Source: Albugo candida (taxonomy: Eukaryota > Oomycota > Peronosporomycetes > Albuginales). Taken from it: a DNA stretch of 64,000 nucleotides. The notes under the pieces were generated by a model, which saw only the letters and a list, made by a program, of their open reading frames with translations, made no database searches and was not told the origin of the DNA. The position numbers and the translations under genes were made by a program. This document shows, piece after piece, positions 1-12,134 of the stretch. Location: NCBI GenBank assembly GCA_040437565.1, contig JBDOQK010000018.1:458578-522577 (forward strand), in the 5' to 3' direction. Every line of letters starts with the position of its first letter. Within the stretch, counting starts at the first letter, position 1.

Positions 1-106
1 TCAGTATTTGAGTCTTACTTTTCTAGCCCTATATCGTCATCCGATACGTGCGTGTCGCAAAAGTTGCATGTTCGATAAATCGTTAGGCATTACATTGATC
101 AAGCTT

Positions 107-400
107 TAGGTCGCATGATCGTGTTTTGACCCTTTTCGAAGCTTCCAGAACAAGCAAAATCCATAAGATCAAGGTCGCTTAGTCGAATTCCTACGTTTTT
201 CGAACATCTAGAACCTATTCTCGCTCATAGGTATAAAGACAGTGTTCAGTCAGCACGATCGATCGATAATATCAATACATTTTACAAGCTACACGTCGCG
301 TAGTCGTAGCTCTACCCTTTCGAATGTTCCAGAACAAAATTCTAGCTCAAATGTGCCACATCAACGGGGGTCAAGATGTAACTCTTCTGTATCAGTCAAC
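107..400 (+). promoter_or_regulatory. Promoter repeats with HSE-like cores, copy A
   Basis: Three degenerate direct repeats begin near 107, 169 and 290. Each has a GGTCGC/CGTCGC-AGTCG start, a pyrimidine stretch and a TTTTCGAA...AGAAC core. The cores at 138-150 (GAAGCTTCCAGAA) and 322-334 (GAATGTTCCAGAA) match the heat-shock element nGAAnnTTCnnGAAn with exact 5-bp phasing. The one near 203-214 is imperfect. The stretch at about 350-400 resembles the segments before copies B and C and probably holds the start site. Heat-shock-factor control is inferred. Confidence 0.5.
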
Positions 401-453
401 ATTTGAAGGAAATCAATATATGATTCACTTTCAATACGCGACGGATATAACAA

Positions 454-2201
454 ATGAGTACCGACAACTGCATTGCTGCATCACACACGGGACTTAAGCC
501 TTTATATAGAAAAGGTAGTGGGCGTATAGTCCAATTCACAGACGTTCATTTGGCTCTCAAATACAAGGGAACTCCCGAGAATAACTATCTTGATAAGGTC
601 GAACCTGACGTCAAATACGGATTGGATCCCGGTGTCGAGTTGCTGGAAGCTGCATTAGAATGTGCGAAAAAAGTGATCCCAAAGCCGAACTTTTTCTTGT
701 ATAATGGTGATTCCGTTATCCACGAGGGGAAACACGAAAATGAAAAAAAAGAAAAATTACATTTTCCAAGAACATATAAGTACCATAATAAGGTAATTGG
801 CGCAGTTATGAGTCGCCTACGTAAGACCTATCCCAACTTGGATAAAAGTCGTTTTTTTGCCCTCGCCGTTGGGAATATGGAAACAAGTAAGAAATGTTTT
901 CCAAACTGGTTTTGTAACTAACCTGTGGCGCATTATAGTCCCAGACTACGCGATGGACGTCACTGATGGACAAGAGATCAATCCAACTTTAAGCGAAATC
1001 AAACAAGGCTTTGAAAACGTACTCCTAGAAGGAGAAGAACAAGATTTTGTAAGACGTGGATACTCAAGGCGACAGATCGAAGATGGACTGTGGATGATCA
1101 CACTGAATACGGCTGTCTACCACCCGAGGCGCTCGGGCGATAGTAAAAATGGCAATCTCGAAGATCCACTTGGACAATTTGCATGGTTGAGAAAGACGTT
1201 GAGATCGATTGAACAAGAAAGGGAAAATTCATTAATATGTGGCCACGTTCCCCCGGTTCTGGCTTTGGCTGATGGAGTACAACAATGGGAAAAGGAATAT
1301 ATCGAAACGTATAAAAAAATCATCACGGACTTCGCCGGCACTATCAAAGCTCAATTGTTTGGACACACGCATGATCACGAAATCCGTGATTATAAGGTTC
1401 CGCTCTACATTTCCGGACCCATTTCACCTTTGCACAAAGTTAATCCATCATTTACTGTTTGGGAATATGACAAGAAAACGTTTGAGATTCTAGATTCTCA
1501 TGTCTACGGAACATTGGATCTGAAGAATTGGGGATACAGGTTCAGCGCAGTAAAGTAAGGACTCCAAATTACTCACAAGAATGTATACGAGTTCTCACGC
1601 TACGTTTATTTGTAGATCGTACGGGCTGACCGATCTGAGGAAAGGCAGCTTGGTGAAGCTACGCAATTACTTTGTCGATGAAGGAAATTTCAACCAAGAA
1701 CAATTTAATCACTTTCATCTTCAAAGATATGTATACAGAGGATATAACCTCGACAACAAAGACAATTTAGTGGCGCCCGCCAATGTGAAAAAGTGCGACC
1801 ACGTGGCATGTCTAGCCGCTATACGATGTGCTTTCAAAAAGTGGTATAGCGATATTGTAGAACTCCAAGAATGTCACATCAAAGAACGGGCACATTTCGC
1901 GAGCAAGGGATTTAGAATTGAAGAGGACATGAGAATATTCAAAGAGACTGCTAAGGAAGTAGCCAGAAGAGAGAAAAAGTTGACCAGAAAGTATACCAGC
2001 ACGGCGCGTATATTGTACCCTTCTAATGAGACTGGCCTCAAGGAAGAGCCTACATACAACCCTCTGTCGACTTGCGCTACTGTTTTCATGATGGTGATTG
2101 TACTCGCCGTCATTGTTCTCGTGTTGGATAAAGTTTTTGGAATCAAGTCTCGATGGACAAGATTGGTGAAAGGGATGCAGACGGAGAATCGAAGGCAATG
2201 A
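454..2201 (+). CDS. ASM/Ppn1-type metallophosphoesterase with C-terminal membrane anchor, copy A
   Basis: Three exons, 454-886, 939-1554 and 1616-2201, joined by GT-AG introns of 52 and 61 bp (phases 1 and 2), give 544 residues. Calcineurin-like phosphoesterase motifs occur in order: DVH (D30, H32), NGDS, GNME (140-143), GHVPP and GHTHDHE. The layout (PLGQF..WL, then a Cys-bearing C-terminal domain with CDHVACLAAIRC and ECH) fits acid sphingomyelinase and the vacuolar endopolyphosphatase Ppn1, which hydrolyse phosphodiester or polyphosphate bonds. Residues about 504-522 form one hydrophobic segment followed by a basic tail of about 20 residues. No N-terminal signal peptide is visible, so topology is uncertain. 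The GNH histidine is methionine, so activity is doubtful. The frame is open throughout. The family call is secure; the substrate is unknown. Confidence 0.85.
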
Positions 2202-2679
2202 AAGTAGCACCATGATTTACGATAGGAAACACCGTTACCTCTCAATATACTTTTCATTTTACTCCACTATTGCTTGACGTTTGTAAAAGTATATGTATTT
2301 TTGCTGAAATGTTGATGCGGCATTCCCATTACTTGAAAGCTGCTAATGCGTTCTACTTAGTGTTCACCAAATTTGCATCAGAACGAAAGGGATCGCATGG
2401 AGATAGGACAGTGAAAGCGAGGATGCTTCGCCACAATTCCCGATATCATATCTATCCGCAACACGCATTATGCTTCACGTTGTAGCAGATGTGCCTTGTG
2501 ACTTCGTACAAGCAATTAAATAATTCCGTCTTCTCGAGCATGGCACATACTGCCGGATATGGCGTCCATATCTCCCATGCTACTGGTAAGTAGGATTCTA
2601 TTTAGCATCGAAAGCATATGAAGATGTCAGATATAATCAAAGGACATGAAGTTACCGCGTTTGTATCCGCTGCCATAGT

Positions 2680-3717
2680 CTTCCTTGATGCTTTATGGAT
2701 GGATGATCTTTTCGCAGATGACAAGCACGTCCTTAGAGTGAATACATTCATTTGTTACTGAACCATCCCCATAATTCATGCGTCTGAGACAGTTTTGTCC
2801 CATTCGGATTGCAGGAGCACGTGTGGGTCTACTGGAGAAAGCAGGCAGAAGTGTCTTGGATCTGGCAGAATGCACCAAACGGGGCATCATGATAGTTCCT
2901 TTGGTTCGCAACGTTCTCAAGCCACCAACTTGCGACACACAAAACGTACAAACGAATGATTGTGCGTCTTGCCACTTACTGTTCACAATTACTGTGCGAC
3001 GCCACCAAGGCCGTCATTGTAGTCGACCCGTTTGTTACAATTGTTCCAGTGTCATTTAGAGTGAAAATACCCTCCCGGATATCTAGAGGGTCAAAAGCAA
3101 CAATTCTTTCCATTGATGTCTCTTGTAGACCATGAACTGAACATCCTACGGAGCAACTTGATAGATGCTTTTAAAAGAAGCCTTGACATATCTTTGCTCC
3201 GAATAATGCGCTTGTGAGCCACGCACAGATCTGATAAGCTTCTTCAAGGCAGCCATTTTTGTCGCTAAAGTTTCATCCCTCCCCCTCTTTTAATAATGAA
3301 TGATGACAGAAAACTGATGCAGCAATTGCTGCCTGACGTGTGAAATATCATGGCATCTCATCTCCCTCGCTCCAGTTTGCACCATGGCCAAAGAAGTTCG
3401 TGCCACCAAATGGGAGTAATAGCGACCAGTATGACTCTGAGAAAAGACCGGAATAGCCAAATCAGCCACATCCCATTCCCTGAGCATCGTCTCAGTCAGC
3501 GAAATCACCATCATATGCTACGTTTAAGCAGCAAAATGCAATTGAGCCATATGGCGTTCACACTCCTCGAAACGCATATGCCCCACACATAAACGGATCT
3601 TTCGTAGGCAAAATTGTCGCTTGCTAGATCACAAGTAATGCCACCATATACAGCAGAGGTAAGTAGCGCTGTACAAGAAATTACCAGTACTTCCACAAGC
3701 GGTGATACGAGCAATTT
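2680..3717 (+). pseudogene. Decayed FYVE zinc-finger gene, block A
   Basis: At 2961-3050 the + frame reads NDCASCHLLF..RRHQGRHCSRPVCYNC, the spacing and RRHxxRHC core of a FYVE finger, a PI3P-binding endosomal domain. The preceding frame (from about 2778) aligns with the counterpart in the inverted arm (49,270-49,512, -). Oomycetes have many FYVE proteins with a START-like domain in front, so this may be one, but only the finger is recognisable. Frames break repeatedly on both sides and the fourth pair has lost its context, so this is a pseudogene. The segment 3,290-3,717 stays alignable to 48,480-48,950 (inverted) but no domain is clear there. Confidence 0.55.
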
Positions 3718-3817
3718 NNNNNNNNNNNNNNNNNNNNNNNNNNNNNNNNNNNNNNNNNNNNNNNNNNNNNNNNNNNNNNNNNNNNNNNNNNNNNNNNNNN
3801 NNNNNNNNNNNNNNNNN
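3718..3817. other. Assembly gap without flanking duplication
   Basis: Run of 100 N. Alignment of both sides to the inverted arm (3717 to 48480; 3818 to 48139) predicts that about 340 bp are missing here. Confidence 0.85.
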
Positions 3818-6800
3818 TGAGCGAGATTAGAGCCTACAGAATCAATACTTCTTGGGACCGCTCATGACCGATGGATTCCGACTAAAATTGCTACGGCAAG
3901 TATCTCATCTTCAGCATGACAAAGAACGAAACCGAAAGTGATTTGCTCGCGTGGATCGTTCCACTCTGATTGTGTCGACTTCATTTGAACGATAAGACTG
4001 ATCAATTCTCTGCGTAGTGAATTCTGACGTATTTTCGCGATTAGAGCGAATAGGGAATGGTCGCATCTCGTAGACGTCGAATTTGCAGAGAATTACTCAA
4101 GATCCCGACTCTTAAGCAAAAGATGCGATCAATTTGCACAGCCAATCAGAAACCCAGACTTTTAATAGATTGGTTAATCTTCGGTTAAAAAAAGCTGATT
4201 TAAGAAAGACTTAAGCCCGTCAGTTTCCTTCCATCAATCACATATCCGCAAGATCATATCCCAGTGATAGCATTTGAAACAGATTGTACTCATCTCCTGT
4301 GCTAAGATCAATATTAAGAAAGTATCCGTACCTGTCAGAATGATGGACATATCATATTGAGTAGTGATTCGGGACCAATCGATATCGCTCCATCGGCATA
4401 TTATTGGTATCATTCGGATTGGATCGTCCGACACTCGATGGATTGAATCATATTTCATCACGTTCTAAGCCACGGGTTCATATCCGGTTTTTTTAATTCA
4501 GAAAATATGTTGATAGATTCTCTATTTACAATAAATAGTTTGTTGATCCATATCGCTCTTCTGTGTGTATTTGAAACAAAGCGACAGTGTAAAAACGTTG
4601 AATCTGCGCAAGTTGTGTGTATGCATTTGTTCTTGTGCTAAACATTGACCCATTGCGTATATAAAGCAATGAAAAGAAATTGACTCTAATTGCTCGTGGC
4701 TACGAATTCAGTCAACAGATGTTTAGGATTGCAAGCGTTGTATTTACGATGATGAAGGCTTATCCTCCTCAGAAGAGCTAAAAAATTGGATGAAAAGAAA
4801 AAAATTATTCGACCTTTTGATACTTTTGAATTGTGGATTGCTTCTGTCGTAAGGTGCCTTCATGCTCATGCGGCTCTCATGCCGTCGTACTACATACTTG
4901 TCAAATGGGTTGCATGTTTAAGGCCCTGTATACGATACTTGGCATTCAGCAAAGTAGAACTCAATGGAATCCNNNNNNNNNNNNNNNNNNNNNNNNNNNN
5001 NNNNNNNNNNNNNNNNNNNNNNNNNNNNNNNNNNNNNNNNNNNNNNNNNNNNNNNNNNNNNNNNNNNNNNNNGGGTTGCATGTTTAAGGCCCTGTATACG
5101 ATACTTGGCATTCAGCAAAGTAGAACTCAATGGAATCCTCGTTCTCGCTCATGTAGCCTTTTTAGTTCACCCTCGTAACCATCCGCAGGATAACTATCCT
5201 TCAAAAATCGGCACTCTCGGGTCGGTAGGATTTTTCTTCATATTTTCTATGAGTTTTCAAGTTCCGCTCAAAGTATTTATTGCGATCCCGTTAATACAAC
5301 CATTCAAACTTCATATGATGGATATTTACCAGCATTTAAGATGTGATACATAATTCCAAATATTTGTTGCCAAACGGGTTTACCAGCAAAGTTACAGACT
5401 TTGCATTCTCTAGTGCTTTCTCTGACAGTATTTCAGTCACAGCATAAAATATCGATGCTGCTAATGACTTACCTACTAGAGCACTTGATGAAGTACCATG
5501 GAACAATTTTGCAAGAATCCTTTTTTTTCAAAAAGCAATGCGAGGTGTTGTGAATATACAAAACTTCCGATTCCTGAACTTGTAATCCTTTTTTCCAGCG
5601 TATAACACATAGGTGAATATGCTGAGGTCCACGAGGCATGTGTCAAAATCCAATCACAATGCTTGAAGATTGACGAGGGTAATATGGAAGGTTCTCAACT
5701 GTCAAATGAGGTCCTTATCATATGCCAGATACAAAGCGTGCAATCTTCTTGACAATGTCCCTTTGAAGCGACCAGCCTATATGAGCAGCGTCGGATATTT
5801 GAATTATATTCCGACTTCAATCATCCAAAATCTATGGAGCGTGCGTTGACCGAATGACTTGTAAACATTACCGAAACGTTTTTGTATCTTCAATTCCCTT
5901 GCAGCTATACGTATTGCGTCAGAAATAATTGGTTTACTGGAAGACCCTTTCAACACGTCTCCTGTGCTGCTCGGAAATCTATTATCAGCATTACACCTTG
6001 ATAGATGATCGATTCATATGGGTAACAGCCATAATGACATGCTCACGTATCATAACCTGACGTATATCCATGATACGAGGCCTCGTTTACGCCGTAGAAG
6101 AATCAGAGGTTGTATAGCTTCGATGATATCATGGCAGACCAATGATTGGATGGTGCTGATGTCCAAGTAGCACTTCCGACCCAAACAGCGCTCCATTTCG
6201 TTGTACAATCCTTACAAAGACTCTGTTAACGCAGATATAAGCTCCATCTAGTGACTAGTAAAGCTAGCTCTTACAGGTAAGTCAAGCAATTTGCCTAAAT
6301 CAATGAATAGCGTCGACGTGATATAAGCAGCGCACTTGCACATAATCGAAGAATCTTTCGAGTGACGTCTGCCCTGCGATGGAACCCATGGGATTGCTTC
6401 GTACCTATTCCATTTGGTCATATCTGGTACAGTGCTTTCTGTGAGATCATGCGAATCATCGTGCTTCCATTCTTTCTAGTTCACGATATCGTGTGATGTT
6501 CGCTCCGTGTTTATTCTTTGCTGCTTGAGCAGGACTTGGTATATCAAATGCACCTATATCTTTCTGTCATGCTTTCTTGTGTCAAGGGCAATAGCCGGAG
6601 TAATATATCAATTGCATCCGTCAGCATTCCGGTAATGCAAAGATATCGTATCGATTGAGGCGCACGACAGCAGCAGATGAGATGTGTGGTCAGTTAGAAA
6701 ATGAGCATCGAAAGAGAACGGTGTTGGTTGAATTGCACTAGATTACTTGAGCGCCAATGTCTTTGCAAGAGCTTTGCCGTAATCTAAGCAATATATTGTC

Positions 6801-9800
6801 AGACTTTCATCATTTCCTTCACGGGTTTGTTCGACGCTCTTGCTACTTCAGTGTCTTCATCATATTTTGCAAGAATCTCCTTGTTGTATTCAAAAGTGCA
6901 AGTCTTGTATCATACACTCAAAACAGATCTTATGAAAACATAGTGTTGATGTCAAATTGTTTCACGATCTCATGCCAAATCCACGCCAATACTTATCCGT
7001 TCTAGCATCGAATCGCATTTGTCCTCGCTATAACTTCGCTAAGCCAAAAGACCAACTCTACCTTGACCACCGTCAAAAGCTCTTGATGAGCTACTATTTG
7101 ATATAGATTACGTTGCATATGCATCAGTACTAGAGGCTTCATCCGCTCGAGATCTATTGCCCACTAAGTGCTAAATCGGGAGGCTATTGCTGTATGGCCA
7201 TTTTTGTCAAGTGGTCATCCACTAGACCGCAATGATTGCACTTGATGATTGAAAATCCCTTGAGTTCATCCAAGTATGTAAACTTTTCTCATTAACAAGA
7301 CAGACTGGTTCATACTGGTATCTTTGGTGATACGTCACGTTTACAAGTTGGTACAAAAAGAGGTCGATGGATTCAATGGACTCCCGACCTGTTCTGTAAT
7401 TTCCACCTTTACCCGAATCACCAGATCCCTATTACGAGTTTGTATCCACTCCAACTTTATCTGTCTCGCTTCTGTACGTATTAATGAACAGTCCGCATCG
7501 AAATTAAAGTTTGTCAGCTACAGTCGGAAGAATGTAAACCCATTACGCTAATAATCATCCACTTTCCGGCTATGTTTTAAAAATACGGTGACTTACGAAT
7601 TCGGTTATACCTTACATAGTCTATGATAGTTTTGTAGACCAAATACGCGTTTCAGTTTTGTAAACCTTAGAATGAGAAATGTAGACCGTACACTTGAACT
7701 CAAAAGAGTAAAAGTGTTCTTATGCAAAATCCTGGTACTGTAGATCCCATTATGTTACTCCATGAAAGTAGATATTCTTCGCCAAATATGTTAACCCATA
7801 GTCTTCCGATCACCGCTTGAACAATCCCAGTGCATTGATGATTGACGCAGGCTACCCCAGTCTGCACGGTCTACGATAATGTCGTCCCAGATATGATATT
7901 CAAAGATGGGATGATCGTTTTACATCGAACCAGATGTTTAGTGACGTATGGTCTATTTGCTACCTCCAATTTCCCAAGACATCACTTTCCGCAGATGTAC
8001 GGTCCAACTCGGGACTTATATCAAATACCGCATATCCCATTAATAGTTTTTGATACACGAGTGTGACAGTAGTTAAACAAGCCCGAAATAATGGGAGTAA
8101 AGAATCAAAATGTACATGTAGACACCGGCTCACTTTCGCTCAAATGTGTCGTACTATCAAGACATCAAACCCAAACGGCCGAAACAGCTTCTTAGTGACG
8201 CAAACATAATAGTGGCCTATTTTTGATGATGCTAATTGGCCCATATTCTCTGTGCTACTTGGTCGCCAGATCAGCCTTATTGAAAATACTTCGTATATAT
8301 CGAGATGCCGACATCACCTTTTTTATTACAAAATTTTCTTCCATGTCCATGCACCGTGGTCGAGGCGTTGCTACATCTCAATCAAATCTTTAAACGAGTA
8401 TCACCATTATAAGTCTTCTGCGGCATCAGCCAACCTACTTATCAAAGGGTGAGAGGCTCTTAACATCATCACGATAGACTCATGGGGCTGAATTAAAAGA
8501 TGAGATCAGTCTGAGCCATCTGAAGAATCTATCATGTATCGATTGGGGATATGATGAAAAACGCACTGGACTTCTTTAGACTGGTCTAAACCATCAGGAT
8601 CAGTATGGCTGTCGAAGTATTGCCGAATTAAGCATTTAGCGAAAGTAAGGGGTATGTCTTAGCAAGCGTAGCCGAGAACTACGTGTCAAGATTCAATTCA
8701 TCCGACGGTTTCCAACTTCATTGTCTGCCTCTTTCTTCCAAAGATGGAGCTAGTAGTGACATATCAGTATTTACTTGACCGCTGCAATTGCTTCACTTAA
8801 TACAGATGGGCACATTGCGATGAGCACCAGACGACACGATGATGTAGAATTACAATGAAATAGTTGATCTGTTGATGAGGAGACACTCGTCTTTTTCAGA
8901 TAGTGCCCATTTTGATTTGTTCAATTCATTCGCGCAAGACAAAACTGTCACAGTAGTCGCATAGAAGCCATTGGAAGTAGGAAGATTGAGTAACATCAAC
9001 TATCATTCCGAAACTCCTTCAGTACCCACGCGATATAAAAGATTGAGATAGTAGCAAAAGGTGAAAAATGCCATCTGTAGCGGAAACTGTGCTTTTGATG
9101 CATATATTGAGAAGTCCTGACATGAATATCTAATGATGCAGCTGTATGTGTCAGCATAATTGTTGATACAGAACAGTTCTGCATCTAGCTGGAAGAAGTA
9201 TATCATTATAAAGGCAAATTATCGAAGATATAGAGCGGTCATCACATTTGATCACCGAAGTCATCAAAGCTCAATTTTCGACCGTGGATGCATTCGAACA
9301 CGTCCGTTTGGGCCTTTAGAAGTGGTTGCTGCACGCTGTACTGTTGGATTAAATCCAACATAATGCAAGATAGTCGACGGATAGCGATCATGTTCCAACT
9401 GGGACAAACATCTACTTACCGAGAAAGATTCCGCTTTCCACGATACAACTTGCCTAGATCGAACCGTCTTACTTTTTGGGCTTCATGGTGCTCCTAATCA
9501 GCCTAAACACATTGATCGGACTCATAAGAGCTGTCTAAACGCGATGAATTTTGTATCCATTGTCACTGACCAGAATCTTAATAGTAGTTGGTAGTTAGAT
9601 GATGAGTGCTTGGTGACATGTCGTGCTGATATATTTTGTCTTTTTTAAGTGGTGCTGTACTCAAGCCGACCTCATGAGTTGTTAAACAAAGTGGGCAGCT
9701 TTAGGGCATGTTCTGCCCAATTCTCAAGATTGTGGATGAATATCATCTTACGTATCCAACCATTATAAGCAGCCTAGAGCACAAGCTAGATATATCCGTT

Positions 9801-9980
9801 TTGTGACATCTTATTTTCATTTTCTGATCGTTCTTATTCGTTTAGTGATTCCATGATCCCACTCGTGCTCAATCTTGGATAGATTTTACGTTTCTATTAA
9901 TGAAGATTCGACGGATTTGGAAATGTGTTCTTTGCTAAGGCTCGTCTCGTAGCATCTTTTAGGGTGTTTGATGCTCACCC
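3818..9980 (+). repeat. Decayed downstream part of duplicated block A
   Basis: No intact gene is visible in these 6 kb; open frames are short and unsupported. The sequence is nonetheless recognisably homologous to other parts of the window. 3,818-4,480 matches 48,139-47,490 inverted; 4,900-5,000 matches 16,430-16,500; 5,600-6,250 matches about 46,500-45,850 inverted; 6,930-7,150 matches 19,040-19,320 and about 45,120 inverted; 7,310-9,200 matches 57,640-59,470; 9,300-9,540 matches 54,980-54,640 inverted. It is an old segmental-duplication unit decaying without obvious constraint. Confidence 0.6.
4907..5138. repeat. Gap with duplicated flank, 66 bp
   Basis: 4907-4972 recurs as 5073-5138 on either side of 100 N (4973-5072). 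Read as one copy. Confidence 0.95.
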
Positions 9981-10222
9981 TTGTCGCAGTTTGGACTAAT
10001 TATCTTCCATGAAAGCAGAGGGCGTTCTAGACTTCAGGACCTTCTTCGAATGAGAACAAAAAGAGTACAGCATGGGCATGCAGCACTCAGAGCGTTCGAT
10101 TCCGTCAATCGCAGGAACTGGATGGGACACTCCAAATTCTCTATTGTTTTCAGAACTCTAATCCAGTCGCAATGAGACTTCGGATGCAGTAGGTTTGCTA
10201 TGATCCCATCCAGAAGCACCAA
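9981..10222 (-). pseudogene. Unrecognised coding remnant with a duplicate at 52.5 kb
   Basis: The minus frame ending at 10,034 reads VLLDGIIANLLHPKSHCDW. The + strand at 52,535-52,600 reads VLLALLNGILANVLHPKSLF. The same reading frame is conserved between two diverged, oppositely oriented copies, which suggests former coding sequence. The rest of each copy disagrees and the family is unknown. Confidence 0.3.
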
Positions 10223-10335
10223 TAATACTCTTAAGTCGTCAAGACTGCATCATTCGCTTATGACACTTGACTGTAATGAGCAGTGACCACCGACGCAGCG
10301 GTTGAGAAGATTCATTTTTCCAATTTCCCAATGGA

Positions 10336-10935
10336 TCAATACTGATATTGATTGTGCATGGGTCGGGCCGGCAGAGCTAGATTCTCTATTGATACATCAT
10401 CGATACGAGAATAACCACTGTACTCTGCTCTAGCGGCTTGGAGTGCCTGTGACAGCTGGATGCGATGCGTCAATATCTGGGGCTGTAACACTGCAATTAA
10501 ATATAGAGAGCATACATGTGAAGTAACAATTGGTTGAGGTCTACCCAGATTGTTGAAAAGGCACCCGGCGCTCGTTACGTGCGCAACAAAGTAGCCTCGA
10601 AAGCAAGTCCAATATATGTGAACACTACTCCCACTGGTATGACGAAAGTGTAATCTCACTTCTCTATATTTTATCGCAGGCACAATTTCCAATGGGCTCA
10701 TTATATTATGTTCAAAATTCCCTTCAGGTAACAAGACGTGTGCAATTTGATGAATGTCAGATGCTACTGGATAGTTGAGGTCATGGTGAACAGCTTCTAC
10801 AGCTCGTGGAAATGACAAATATTGTTCGATTCGAATCTAGAGAGGCTCAAGTCGACAGGTGACAACGGTCTCACCAAGCCTAAAGCTGTGATTTTAGATT
10901 GTCTCTCATCCGTCATTGTCGCTTATCTCATCTGG
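10336..10935 (-). CDS. Unrecognised protein, C-terminal exons, possible gene
   Basis: A minus-strand open frame of about 160 codons (10,818 to 10,336) contains a plausible 54-bp GT-AG intron (donor GTAGAC near 10,549, acceptor TTGCAG near 10,496) that happens to be a multiple of three, so the frame is open with or without splicing. An upstream ATG near 10,915 (MTDERQSKITALGL) could start the gene, but the joining splice is unclear. The last exon, ending LPARPMHNQYQY-stop, has a diverged counterpart on the + strand at 52,290-52,460 that keeps the PMHNQYHY ending and its stop. I recognise no domain. It may be a decaying member of the duplicated block rather than a working gene. Confidence 0.3.
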
Positions 10936-11480
10936 TCATCAAGACGGACGTGGTCGTTTTTCTGATTTGCGAGTAGGTAGTGACGGTCTTCGGAGCTGAT
11001 GTGACCGTTGCAGAGGCTGAGCATTATAAAATACATGGATGAATCGTAGTTTCCAACGCTTGATAGGATGAGCTATCCCATATTCACATACGTTGCTGAG
11101 CTTGCCTTCACATGACGGCTCTTTCCGCGTTTGGTCGAGAACCGATCGACATTGTGTCTTTGTATACTCAGTTAGTCAGCTTCATCAACGATTGATTACT
11201 TCTTCGCTGTGTATGAATGAATCAATTTATTCCAAGGTGACATACGCCTTTGCTTGCCACCCTTCACATATTTTGATGTCGACAGAAGCGGCTGAGGATT
11301 TAAATCAACATCACTTTTGAGCTCTAATATATTAATGCTATGATAATATTATAGTACGAAGGAGCTCACTATTTGAATTATTGGAGCTCTCAAATCGCGA
11401 TTGCATCATTATCTGATACAGTCATGTCGTCTAGATTCCATGGAGTGCGGAATTGTAATTGATTACATCAGCCAAGCGCT

Positions 11481-12070
11481 AGGTCGCATTACCGTAATCT
11501 AATATTTCGAATTTTCCATAATAATCTTCTCGCTCACCGATAGAAAAGCCTTTGTTTCGTAAACATGACATACTATGCAAGATCAATAAACATGTCAGGC
11601 TTGAGGTCGTGTGGTCTAAATTACTTATTCTGCTAATTCCGAACAATCCAGAACAATCCTTAACCCACTGATAAGAAAGCATCTACCTTGTCAGCACGAT
11701 AGATCAAGAAAAACCCATACATAGTCCAGGTTCTTGGTCGTGTGATTGTAATTCTAGCCTTTTTTCGAGATTCCATNNNNNNNNNNNNNNNNNNNNNNNN
11801 NNNNNNNNNNNNNNNNNNNNNNNNNNNNNNNNNNNNNNNNNNNNNNNNNNNNNNNNNNNNNNNNNNNNNNNNNNNNCTTTTTTCGAGATTCCATACAAAC
11901 TTCATGCGCACTGATAGAAAAGCCAGTACTTGTTCCACACGACCCATAATATGGCAGATATACATGCTCCTAGAGGCCAAACGACGCGTATCTTCTACCT
12001 TTTTCGAATATCTCAGAAGAAACATGTACCCAATGCGACAAATCGATATGATGCCAAGATGCGGCTCTTC
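11481..12070 (+). promoter_or_regulatory. Tandem ~125-bp promoter repeats, copy B
   Basis: Units start near 11,481, 11,606, 11,733 and (after a gap with an 18-bp overlap) about 11,972. They share GGTCG(C/T)-xGTxxTAAT, a TTTTCGA core and a GATAGAAAAGCC segment. Cores are weaker than in A and C: GAATTTTCC at 11,509-11,517, GAACAATCCAGAA at 11,641-11,653 and GAATATCTCAGAA at 12,006-12,018, each one or two bases off the heat-shock consensus. Confidence 0.5.
11759..11894. repeat. Gap with duplicated flank, 18 bp
   Basis: 11759-11776 recurs as 11877-11894 around 100 N (11777-11876), inside the copy B promoter array. Confidence 0.85.
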
Positions 12071-12074
12071 TATA

Positions 12075-12090
12075 CCATTCGCCATTTTTG
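12075..12090 (+). promoter_or_regulatory. Oomycete Inr plus flanking promoter region
   Basis: CCATTCGCCATTTTTG closely matches the oomycete core promoter (initiator CATTY followed by CAWTTT) and lies 45 bp before the copy B start codon, so transcription probably begins here. Copies A (near 390) and C (near 20,196) have weaker versions. Confidence 0.55.
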
Positions 12091-12134
12091 TATAAAAGTA
12101 GATTTACCTCATTACCAAAGACGACCGATAACGA

